Source: an uncultured Erysipelotrichaceae bacterium (GTDB lineage: Bacteria > Bacillota_I > Bacilli_A > Erysipelotrichales > Erysipelotrichaceae). From it: a stretch of DNA of 33,166 nucleotides. Positions 8,044 to 14,459 of this stretch are shown piece after piece. The stretch lies in assembly GCA_902786245.1 (NCBI GenBank), contig CADABS010000052.1, positions 1-33,166 of the forward strand, in the 5' to 3' direction. The first letter of the stretch is position 1, and each line of letters starts with the position of its first letter. The notes beneath the pieces were generated by a model. It saw nothing but the letters and a program-made list of their open reading frames with translations, was not told the DNA's origin and searched no databases. The position numbers and the translations under genes are program-made.

Positions 8044-8236
8044 GATATTCCAGTAAACCATTTTTTAAGAAATGGAATTGGCCACAACAATGTCACATGC
8101 TTAACGGATCCTGCACGTATCTTCACTTTCAGTCGTTATTTCTTGTCTTCATGGTCGGGAAGACGGATATTGCACTTCCTGGTAAGGCGCATAGCTGAGA
8201 AGCAAGCCGCTTTAACTTAACAACTAAATAGTTTGC
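8044..8236. other. gene-free junction next to the truncated integrase
   Basis: No intact gene. Leftward, one frame reads MRLTRKCNIRLPDHEDKK, a stop, then about 30 sensible residues including VTLLWPIPFLKKW before another stop beside the integrase break. This could be a decayed small gene, but I recognise no family. The stretch probably contains the end of one mobile element and the start of the next. Confidence 0.3.
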
Positions 8237-8288
8237 AAAACTCCCTTGAATCACCGGCACAATAACGAGCCACATTCAAGGGAGTTTT
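8237..8288. terminator. 15-bp perfect inverted repeat, bidirectional terminator candidate
   Basis: AAAACTCCCTTGAAT (8237-8251) and ATTCAAGGGAGTTTT (8274-8288) are exact reverse complements around 22 nt, with T-rich ends on both strands. The 3' arm CAAGGGAGTTTT is nearly identical to the ribosome-site region of the XRE gene 150 bp downstream. Confidence 0.5.
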
Positions 8289-8296
8289 ATTTGGTG

Positions 8297-8424
8297 TTGC
8301 GACTGAAATTTGACCTGGTTTTGACAGCAGAGCGACTTGAGTTATGTTTTGCGACTGATGTATGACCATCCCTGCGACAGGTCGGAGACGCCCTTGTAAT
8401 AGGATTGTGACTGTAATCGCGATT
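8297..8424. repeat. three TTGYGACTG repeats plus a palindrome upstream of the XRE gene
   Basis: TTGCGACTG occurs at 8297-8305 and 8349-8357 and TTGTGACTG at 8405-8413, at 52 and 56-bp steps. The first two extend to TTGCGACTGAAATTTGAC and TTGCGACTGATGTATGAC. AATCGCGATT (8415-8424) is a perfect palindrome starting 37 bp before the XRE start. Together they look like repressor-binding sites or recombinase arm sites; which one is not decided by sequence. Confidence 0.5.
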
Positions 8425-8451
8425 GCAATTTAAAGACAAGGGAGTTTTTTT

Positions 8452-8748
8452 ATGAGCTTTAACCAGAAAGAAATCGGCCAGCGGGTGAACGAACTTCGTA
8501 CTGGCCATCAGCTCAGCCTGGATCAACTGGCTGATGCTGTTAATTGCACTCGCGATCATCTTTACAGAGCAGAACGTGGAGAACCCAGGCACGGCTTTTC
8601 TATCGATATTCTGATTGAGATTGCGCGATACTTTGATGTCAGCCTGGATTATCTGATTCTCGGTGTGGAAGGAAATAATCATGCCATCCGGGAGGAGCTG
8701 ATACGTATCTCAGGCGAATTAAGAATGCTTTGTGGAAAGATAATCTGA
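8452..8748 (+). CDS. XRE/Cro-CI-family HTH regulator
   Basis: 98 residues with the HTH_3 fold in the first ~70: IGQRVNELRTGHQLSLDQLADAVNCTRDHLYRAERGE, then the second helix pair IDILIEIARYFDVSLDYLILG. The C-terminal ~28 residues are a short helix. The ribosome site ACAAGGGAG followed by seven T lies directly before the ATG and can pair with CCCTTGT at 8391-8397. It probably represses its own promoter and controls the element (recombinase, MazF) downstream, judging from the upstream palindrome. Confidence 0.88.
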   Translation: MSFNQKEIGQRVNELRTGHQLSLDQLADAVNCTRDHLYRAERGEPRHGFSIDILIEIARYFDVSLDYLILGVEGNNHAIREELIRISGELRMLCGKII

Positions 8749-9192
8749 ACGGCGCAGAGCGCCATATTCCATGGCGTACCACGCCGATGAACTGAAAGGA
8801 AGGAGAACATAGAATATGACCATAAGCAGCCTGTATCACGAAGTATCACACTGCTTGTATGTTCCTTGACAAATACTGCGTCAGAACCAGATGCAGTCAC
8901 AAGCAGTAACGAAAACGTTAAGCAGAGGAATAGCCATGTAAGCAGGTACGCCATGACCCTTATTGGCGAGCGAGAATATCTGGACTTATAAGCGGCCTGA
9001 TGCAAAGGGCTGCAGCGATGACAACTCTGCCGACAATGATACTCCCGTATGGCCATGGTTCGAGTGAAAGGAATAACTCCGCAAGCTGTGGGTGCGGCCG
9101 GTTGAAGAACCACCGGAGGCTGAAATGCCTGTGATGCTACGCAATAGCTATTCATACTGCTGAAAAGAGATCACAATCACAAAACTATTCAG
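8749..9192 (+). other. hairpin-rich region without a convincing gene; candidate structured RNA
   Basis: Just after the XRE stop come GGCGC-AGA-GCGCC (8751-8763) and GGCGT-ACC-ACGCC (8773-8785). Then follow AAGCAG/CTGCTT (8824-8856), CTGCGTC/GATGCAG (8876-8896), TAACG-AAAA-CGTTA (8907-8920), CGCCA/TGGCG (8949-8968), CCGCA/TGCGG (9079-9097) and GGTT-GAAG-AACC (9100-9111). Short open frames occur in all three forward frames: a frame open from 8791 to 8991, one ending at 9067 with TPVWPWFE, a 44-residue one at 9000-9134 with SCGCGR, and MPVMLRNSYSYC at 9125-9163 behind GGAGG. None dominates. A strong hairpin follows at 9193. It could be a noncoding RNA or a decayed small gene. Confidence 0.3.
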
Positions 9193-9242
9193 GTGTCCGG
9201 ATCTGAGCTGTTAGCGCAGTTCGGATCCGGACACTGTTTCTT
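9193..9242 (+). terminator. strong 18-bp hairpin upstream of mazF
   Basis: 9193-9210 pairs with 9217-9234 over 18 bp (two G-U pairs; the outer 11 bp are GTGTCCGGATC/GATCCGGACAC) around a 6-nt loop. TGTTTCTT follows. It may terminate the upstream transcript or act as an attenuator in the mazF leader, since the mazF ribosome site begins 16 nt later. Confidence 0.6.
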
Positions 9243-9260
9243 AAAAACAGGAGGACCCCA

Positions 9261-9671
9261 ATGGCAGAAGTAATTGAGATGTATCAAGGGATACCCTCCG
9301 ATTGGGTATATCATCGAGGAGATATTTACATAGCGAATCTGAATCCATACACCGGGGCAGAACAAGGCGGAATACGCCCGGTTGTCGTTCTGCAGAACAA
9401 CATAGGAAATCTCCATAGCCCGACACTTATCGTTGCGGCGATGACCAAAGAAATTAAACGAACAGATCTTCCTACACATGTCTATATCAGACCGGCTGGA
9501 AATCTGAAGAAGCCCTCTATTATTGTCCTGGAACAGATCCGAACAATCGATAAATCCCGTGTACATCGCTATGTCGGCAGGCTATCACCGATGCAGATGG
9601 ATCTGGTCGATAGAGGGATCAGAAGAAGTCTTGGACTTGACAACGAACCGGAATATGATGACGCTTCATAG
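9261..9671 (+). CDS. MazF/PemK-family toxin endoribonuclease, no antitoxin adjacent
   Basis: 136 residues, ATG behind CAGGAGG. After a ~16-residue leader the PemK fold is clear: VYHRGDIYIANLNPYTGAEQ (family RRGD-Y-A-L-P--GSEQ), GGIRPVVVLQNN, SPTLIVAAMT, LPTHVYI, IIVLEQIRTIDKSRV and a final GIRRSLGL helix. MazF proteins cleave single-stranded RNA at short motifs. The normal upstream MazE/RHH antitoxin is absent; the next upstream gene is the XRE repressor, 500 bp away. It may be a tamed MazF-like cargo protein of serine-recombinase elements, or the antitoxin may be non-canonical. Confidence 0.9.
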   Translation: MAEVIEMYQGIPSDWVYHRGDIYIANLNPYTGAEQGGIRPVVVLQNNIGNLHSPTLIVAAMTKEIKRTDLPTHVYIRPAGNLKKPSIIVLEQIRTIDKSRVHRYVGRLSPMQMDLVDRGIRRSLGLDNEPEYDDAS

Positions 9672-9744
9672 AGGTGATATACTTTTTACCGGAATTGGCA
9701 TCCTAAACAAAACAATCAAAACGAAATACACTGGCGGCAGGTAA
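9655..9744 (+). CDS. 29-residue peptide overlapping the end of mazF
   Basis: Starts at ATGATG (9655) 14 nt before the mazF stop, which suggests coupling, and reads MMTLHRGDILFTGIGILNK to a stop at 9742-9744. HRGDILFTG echoes the MazF opening HRGDIYIAN, so it may be a remnant of a second PemK-type gene rather than a functional peptide. No family recognised. Confidence 0.3.
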   Translation: MMTLHRGDILFTGIGILNKTIKTKYTGGR

Positions 9745-9749
9745 GAAAA

Positions 9750-9785
9750 TCATACCTCCGCCTGTTTTATTAGATGGAGGTATGA
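9750..9785 (+). promoter_or_regulatory. hairpin that hides the ribosome site of the next small gene
   Basis: TCATACCTCC (9750-9759) is the exact complement of GGAGGTATGA (9776-9785). The second arm is the ribosome site of the ATG at 9787. When paired, translation of the 56-residue protein would be shut off. Confidence 0.55.
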
Positions 9786-9786
9786 A

Positions 9787-9957
9787 ATGCAAGCCGTAAT
9801 TCATGTTGGCGAAGAGAGCGAACCGTATGTAAAGCTCCTCGTCCAGAAAAGAGTCGATCTAGCAATAAAGATCGTAGAGACCTGGCAGACAGAACAGCTG
9901 AAGGCTCTTCTCACTGAATGGAAGAAGGACCATCCGGCTGAATTGAAGGCTGCATAG
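9787..9957 (+). CDS. small helical protein upstream of serine recombinase
   Basis: 56 residues, with GGAGG 6 nt before the ATG. After a short strand (MQAVIHVGEESEP) it is one long amphipathic helical stretch (VKLLVQKRVDLAIKIVETWQ, LKALLTEWKKDHP). It lies 44 bp before the recombinase on the same strand, so it is likely co-transcribed and part of the element. Candidate for a recombination directionality factor or accessory protein, but it is not basic enough to call DNA-binding. No family recognised. Confidence 0.6.
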   Translation: MQAVIHVGEESEPYVKLLVQKRVDLAIKIVETWQTEQLKALLTEWKKDHPAELKAA

Positions 9958-9959
9958 GT

Positions 9960-9983
9960 CATGGAGGCATCTGAGCCTCCATG
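9960..9983 (+). promoter_or_regulatory. hairpin between small ORF and recombinase
   Basis: CATGGAGGC (9960-9968) and GCCTCCATG (9975-9983) form a perfect 9-bp stem with a 6-nt loop, directly before the recombinase ribosome site GAAGGAGG. There is no U-tract, so an RNA-stability or attenuation element is more likely than a terminator. Confidence 0.45.
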
Positions 9984-10001
9984 CGAAGGAGGTAATTCGA
10001 A

Positions 10002-11951
10002 ATGAGAAGACGAAGGACTGCCGCTATGGGTGAAGACACCCGGAAGGTAGCCATCTACACCCGAAAATCTGTTATCACAAACAAAGGTGACAGTATCGGC
10101 GTACAGCTGAAACAGAGTGCTGATTATGCTATGAGCCAGCTGAAGCTGCCGGAAGATTATGAGTTTGAACAGTACAGTGACAAAGGTCTGAGCGGCTACT
10201 ATGCTGACAGGCCTGATTTTCAGAGGATGCTCCATGATATTGATTCCGGCAAGATCCGGGCTGTTGCCTGTTACAAGCTGGACCGGATCAGTCGTAAAAC
10301 ATCGGATCTGATGAGACTGCTGGAGTATCTGGAAAAGAACGATGTCGTCCTTCTTGTCTGCTCTAACAACATCAATACCCAGATCAGCACATCCAAGATC
10401 ATCATCCAGGTGCTCGCGATCATCGCCGAGTTTGAGCGCGATATTCTAACAGAACGTATTCAGGATAACCTGATGGAACTATCCAAGGATGGACGTTGGA
10501 TGGGCGGACAGACACCGACCGGATTTGACAAGCAGAGAGTTGCAACCGGCAGCGGGAAAAACAAAAGCGCTGTCAGTTTCCTCGTCCCGATCCCGGAACA
10601 GAGGGAACAGGTACAGCTGATTTTCAAAAAGTTTCTGGAAACACGATCATATAACCGGACAAAGGTTTACATGAATGAAAATGGCTATGTTACCAAGAAC
10701 GGACTTCCATACCGTATGCGGGCTATCAGCGATATTCTTCATAATCCGGTATATTGTACAGCTGACCCGACTTCTTATCAGTTCTTTTTTGACAACGGTG
10801 CCAATGTTGCGGGAAACATTGAAGATTTCGATGGAAAACATGCATTAAGCGGTTATAATAAAACCGACCACGTAAAAGACGAACACGAAGATTCGACTTT
10901 CTTCAATCCAAAGTTCACGCAGCTCTCTTTCCGGAAGCCAATTAACGATTGGATCATATCAGTTGGAAAGCATGAGCCTTTTATTTCTTCGGAAGACTGG
11001 ATTGCTGCACAGCAATTGATGAAGGACATCGAAGAGCAGCATAATCGCCCGCACCGTGCGACTAACGCTTTACTTTCAGGTTTGATGATCTGTCCGAAAT
11101 GCGGCAAAGTCCTGAATGTGGTTTCTGAATCCGGTCGCTGGACCAGAGGAAGACCTCGTTTCAAGTACGTATGCCCCGGACATCGAAAAAAGGAATGCGA
11201 TTACCTGGCTGTTGATGGCGTTAAGTTGGATGATCAGGTGGTGAGACAGCTCGCTGCCTTAGTGGATGAGCAGAAGGAGACTTATTTCAAGCTGATTGAA
11301 GCAAGGATCCGGGAGCTTACAAGATCAGATGCTTCGGAACGTGAATACCAGGAAACGAAGAAAGATATCGAAAAGATCAAGGCGGATATTGCTGCACAGA
11401 TCAGGAACTTGCGTGAAGCAGATGACGTTCTCAGAAAATTCATCCAGGATGATGTGACAGAGATGTCCGCAGAACTCAGCCGGAAAGAAGCAGTTTTGCT
11501 GAAACTTGAAGAGGAACGCGGTGATAATTCACAGACCATCGAGGATCTTTCTCAGGTCAAGAAAAAACTGGCGGATTTCAAGGAATCATGGAAGACGGCA
11601 ACACCGGAAGAACTCATGTCAATGGTCCGGGCGGTCGTCGAAAGAGTCTACGTTGTCTATGAAGACGATGAACCTATTGCTCACATATTTTTGAAAGGTT
11701 GTATCAAGGAAGACTATACCAGCTTCTTTGATACAGCTGGTTACATACCTTTTACTGGCAATGGGGTATTAAAGGTCAATTTGTGTGTGATTCAGCGCCA
11801 TGAAAATGACGCAGAAGAAGAAATACACACACAAATGACGCAACCGGACAAGTATCGGGAACTGCATTCATACATATGCCGGGGTGCAGCTGCGGGCGGA
11901 ATGCGGCCGGCAGATGCGGATCCTGCGGTCAAAGTACGGACAGGATTATGA
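10002..11951 (+). CDS. large serine recombinase (site-specific integrase)
   Basis: 649 residues, ATG behind AAGGAGG. The resolvase domain (about 14-155) has the nucleophile in VAIYTRKSV (Ser23), then YSDKGLSGYYADRPDFQRML and YKLDRISRKTSDL. The recombinase domain (about 165-290) follows. A zinc ribbon (CPKCG near residue 366, CPGHRKKEC about 25 further) and a coiled coil (about 420-540) complete the large-serine-integrase plan. Such enzymes join attP and attB without host factors. The last ~30 codons are out-of-frame macrodomain sequence, so the right attachment site lies inside the 3' end of this gene and the stop codon is supplied by the host gene. Confidence 0.95.
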   Translation: MRRRRTAAMGEDTRKVAIYTRKSVITNKGDSIGVQLKQSADYAMSQLKLPEDYEFEQYSDKGLSGYYADRPDFQRMLHDIDSGKIRAVACYKLDRISRKTSDLMRLLEYLEKNDVVLLVCSNNINTQISTSKIIIQVLAIIAEFERDILTERIQDNLMELSKDGRWMGGQTPTGFDKQRVATGSGKNKSAVSFLVPIPEQREQVQLIFKKFLETRSYNRTKVYMNENGYVTKNGLPYRMRAISDILHNPVYCTADPTSYQFFFDNGANVAGNIEDFDGKHALSGYNKTDHVKDEHEDSTFFNPKFTQLSFRKPINDWIISVGKHEPFISSEDWIAAQQLMKDIEEQHNRPHRATNALLSGLMICPKCGKVLNVVSESGRWTRGRPRFKYVCPGHRKKECDYLAVDGVKLDDQVVRQLAALVDEQKETYFKLIEARIRELTRSDASEREYQETKKDIEKIKADIAAQIRNLREADDVLRKFIQDDVTEMSAELSRKEAVLLKLEEERGDNSQTIEDLSQVKKKLADFKESWKTATPEELMSMVRAVVERVYVVYEDDEPIAHIFLKGCIKEDYTSFFDTAGYIPFTGNGVLKVNLCVIQRHENDAEEEIHTQMTQPDKYRELHSYICRGAAAGGMRPADADPAVKVRTGL

Positions 11952-12330
11952 ACAGCCTGTTGCAGTGCCGATGATCACAGACGGATACAATCTTCCTTCG
12001 AAGAAAGTGATCCATGTCGTCGGACCTATCGTATCCGGAAACCTGACAGAGGAACTGGAACAGAATCTGGCAGACTGCTATAAAAATGTTCTTGCCATGT
12101 GTCAGGAACATCAGTTGAAGACCGTTGCTTTCTGCTGTATTTCCACCGGTGTCTTCCGCTTTCCCAATCAGCGGGCTGCGGAGATTGCCGTACAGACAGT
12201 GACGGAATGGCTCACGGAACATCCGGATTCCCCGGAACGGGTCATCTTCAATGTGTTCAAAGATGAAGACAGAAAATACTATGAACAGGAATTGTTTCAG
12301 CCGTGCAATGAACAGACGGAAAGAAGGTGA
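11839..12330 (+). pseudogene. 3' half of a zinc-type macrodomain gene (SirTM-operon type), interrupted by the element
   Basis: In frame from just after a stop at 11836-11838, homology starts at NCIHTYAGVQLRAEC and runs on through PTDGYN-like VPMITDGYNLPSKKVIHVVG, then TVAFCCISTGVFRFPNQRAA and VIFNVFKDED. These are the second half of the macrodomains that remove SirTM-made ADP-ribose. The first half, with the N-A-A-N ligand motif and the Cys/His zinc ligands, is missing. Its place is taken by the recombinase gene. About 150-160 of some 260 residues remain, with no ribosome site at the nominal GTG (11884). The 3' end overlaps or touches the sirtuin start. Confidence 0.85.
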
Positions 12331-12335
12331 AAGTC

Positions 12336-13244
12336 ATGTCCGGTCAGACGGAATTTGAAGAAAACATCAGAAAACTGCGGAAGGCACTGGATGATGCGGA
12401 GGCTGTTGTCATCGGTGCAGGTGCAGGTCTTTCGACATCCGCAGGATTTATTTATGCAGGTGAGCGCTTTGACAGATATTTCTCCGACTTTGCGCAGAAA
12501 TACGGTTTCCGGGATATGTACTCCGGCGGTTTCTATGACTATCCCGATGCAGGAACCCGTTGGGCATTCTGGTCAAGAAACATCTGGATCAACCGGTATA
12601 TGGATCCGCCGAAGCACGTATATGAAAATCTGTACAGCCTGGTACAGGATAAGGATTATTATGTGATTACGACCAATGTCGACCATTGTTTTCAGAAAGC
12701 AGGCTTTGATAAAAAACGGCTGTTTTACACACAGGGCGACTACGGTCTCTTCCAGTGCTCAAAGCCCTGTCATCAGAAGACGTATGACAACGAAGAAACC
12801 GTCCGGAAAATGATTCTGGCACAGGGCTATATGATCACAGATACAAATGAACTCATCGTTGAGCCGGGGAAAGAACCCCGTATGACCGTACCGGAAGAAC
12901 TGATTCCGGTATGTCCGGTGTGCGGCGAACCGATGGCGATGAATCTCAGAGCAGATGACACATTCGTACAGGATGCAGGCTGGGATGAGGCAGCCGGGAG
13001 ATACACGGACTTCCTGAAGAAACATCAGGATGCGAAAGTACTGTTTCTGGAACTGGGAGTCGGATTCAATACACCGGGTATTATCAAAATACCGTTTATC
13101 CGGATGACGGACGCACGGAAACATGCTGTATATGCGTGTCTGAACCTCCATGATGCATATGCACCGGATCTGATTGCGGATAAATCCATCTGTATCAATG
13201 CGGATATCGGCGATGTAATCGCATCGCTGCAGACAGGCGCATGA
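12336..13244 (+). CDS. sirTM: SirTM (class M sirtuin), protein ADP-ribosyltransferase
   Basis: 302 residues from the ATG at 12336 (GAAGG 8 nt upstream); a GTG at 12327 overlapping the macrodomain stop as GTGA is the alternative. Sirtuin NAD motifs are present: VVIGAGAGLSTSAGFIYAG, YVITTNVDHCFQKAGFD, TQGDYGLFQC. Zinc ligands are CSKPCH and, after an insertion, CPVCGEP. FLELGVGFNTPG is the C-terminal Rossmann strand. In characterised relatives SirTM ADP-ribosylates a lipoylated GcvH-L partner as an oxidative-stress response. Partner and ligase genes are not in the window. The gene looks intact although its operon is broken upstream, so transcription may now depend on the element. Confidence 0.92.
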   Translation: MSGQTEFEENIRKLRKALDDAEAVVIGAGAGLSTSAGFIYAGERFDRYFSDFAQKYGFRDMYSGGFYDYPDAGTRWAFWSRNIWINRYMDPPKHVYENLYSLVQDKDYYVITTNVDHCFQKAGFDKKRLFYTQGDYGLFQCSKPCHQKTYDNEETVRKMILAQGYMITDTNELIVEPGKEPRMTVPEELIPVCPVCGEPMAMNLRADDTFVQDAGWDEAAGRYTDFLKKHQDAKVLFLELGVGFNTPGIIKIPFIRMTDARKHAVYACLNLHDAYAPDLIADKSICINADIGDVIASLQTGA

Positions 13245-13538
13245 TCAGCAATATTAGCCACCCATCCTGAGAAATCAGAAGGTGCGTTCATACCTGCTGT
13301 CACAGATTTCTTTACGTATGCAAAGAAATGATATCCGTGCTGTGATTGTGCATTGCAGTACAGCAGCTTCCAAAGCAGGCAAGACGCTTCAGATGCATTT
13401 CCGCTTTCTGTCAATCATTCTAGCAGAACCATGCAGGAATATCATGCATGGTAACTGAGAATGCGGTGTCCTGTACAGGTGTTATGGGAATCCTGTATTT
13501 ATGCTATGATTCATGATAGAAACCAGGAGGTACTTCGA
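13245..13538. other. intergenic stretch with two inverted repeats
   Basis: No convincing gene on either strand. ATTTCTTT/AAAGAAAT (13306-13329) is nested in TCACAG/CTGTGA (13300-13345). ACCATGCA/TGCATGGT (13428-13452) is a second perfect 8-bp repeat. Neither has a U-tract on the forward strand. AGGAGG at 13525-13530 belongs to the next gene. Confidence 0.45.
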
Positions 13539-14408
13539 ATGCTTGCGGATTATCATATTCACTGCGAATTTTCAGATGATTCCAGAGAAACCATGGATGC
13601 CCAGATCGCCAGGGCAATTGCGCTTGGACTGGATGAAATCTGTTTTACCGACCATGTCGATTACGGCATCAAAAAAGACTGGGATGAAGGAGATATTGCC
13701 TGGCGGGGCGGCGACGGGATCGGAACATCCGTGACAGATATGGACCCGATGGCCAATGTCAATTATCCGGAGTATTTCTCGAAGATCGACCGGATGCGGG
13801 AAACATACAAAGGAAAGATCACGATCAAAAAAGGCCTGGAATTCGGAATCCAGACCATCACCGCTGACCGCTATCAGAAACTGTATGAAAAGTATCAGAA
13901 CGAACTGGATTGTGTTCTTCTTTCCATGCATCAGGTGGATAACCAGGAATTCTGGACCCAGGATTTCCAGCGCGGCAGAACCCAGAAAGAGTATAACGAA
14001 AAGTACTACCGGGAAATCTATGAAGTCATGAAGATCTTCAAAAACTACAGCGTTCTTGCCCATCTTGATCTTCTTGTCAGATACGATCCGGCCGGCAGAT
14101 ATCCCTTTGAAGCATGCCGGGATCAGATTGCGGAGATCCTGAAACTGGCCATTGCGGATGGGAAGGGAATCGAACTGAATACATCTTCCTGGCACTACGG
14201 TCTGGATGACATCCAGCCTTCCCGGGATATCTGGAGATTATATAAAGATCTCGGCGGAAGAATTCTGACAATCGGTTCGGATGCGCACAGCACGAAATAC
14301 CTGGCGGATCATCTCCAGGATGCCCGCAGGATCCTGCATGAAGAACTCGGCTTTGAAGAATTCTGCACCTTTGAGAAGATGAAGCCGGTCTTCCACCGGT
14401 TTGACTGA
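13539..14408 (+). CDS. PHP-domain phosphoesterase, histidinol-phosphatase type
   Basis: 289 residues from the ATG at 13539, with AGGAGG 8 nt upstream. PHP metal motifs in order: ADYHIHCEFSDDS, FTDHVDY, KKGLEFGIQ, MHQVDNQEFW, LAHLDLLVRY, GSDAHSTKYL. This set and the length match the HisK/HisJ histidinol-phosphatase family. No histidine biosynthesis genes are nearby, so a general phosphatase role is as likely as histidine synthesis. It has its own terminator and converges on degV. Confidence 0.88.
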   Translation: MLADYHIHCEFSDDSRETMDAQIARAIALGLDEICFTDHVDYGIKKDWDEGDIAWRGGDGIGTSVTDMDPMANVNYPEYFSKIDRMRETYKGKITIKKGLEFGIQTITADRYQKLYEKYQNELDCVLLSMHQVDNQEFWTQDFQRGRTQKEYNEKYYREIYEVMKIFKNYSVLAHLDLLVRYDPAGRYPFEACRDQIAEILKLAIADGKGIELNTSSWHYGLDDIQPSRDIWRLYKDLGGRILTIGSDAHSTKYLADHLQDARRILHEELGFEEFCTFEKMKPVFHRFD

Positions 14409-14430
14409 AAGATCCATATATAAAGAACTG

Positions 14431-14454
14431 CACCGGGGGATTCCCCGGTGTTTT
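14431..14454. terminator. bidirectional terminator between PHP gene and degV
   Basis: CACCGGGG-GATT-CCCCGGTG forms an 8-bp GC-rich stem with a tetraloop, followed by TTTT. It sits in the 51-bp gap between convergent genes and probably serves both. Confidence 0.75.
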
Positions 14455-14459
14455 CATGT

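Noticed and set aside
8679-9155. Long leftward frame of about 158 codons opposite the hairpin-rich stretch, with a hydrophobic segment near the middle
   Set aside because: It overlaps the XRE gene, has no ribosome site and no recognisable domain. The hydrophobic run is the antisense of a Glu/Lys/Asn-rich forward frame, so it is most likely a shadow.
8040-11880. Left attachment site of the serine-recombinase element carrying the 5' half of the macrodomain gene
   Set aside because: I looked for a copy of the GCATTCATACATATGCC joint and for the first half of the macrodomain upstream and found neither, so the left boundary is not called.
13025-13414. Leftward frame after sirTM with a plausible-looking stretch (GYHFFAYVKKS)
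   Set aside because: No ribosome site, no family, and its second half is antisense to sirTM; kept only as intergenic sequence.
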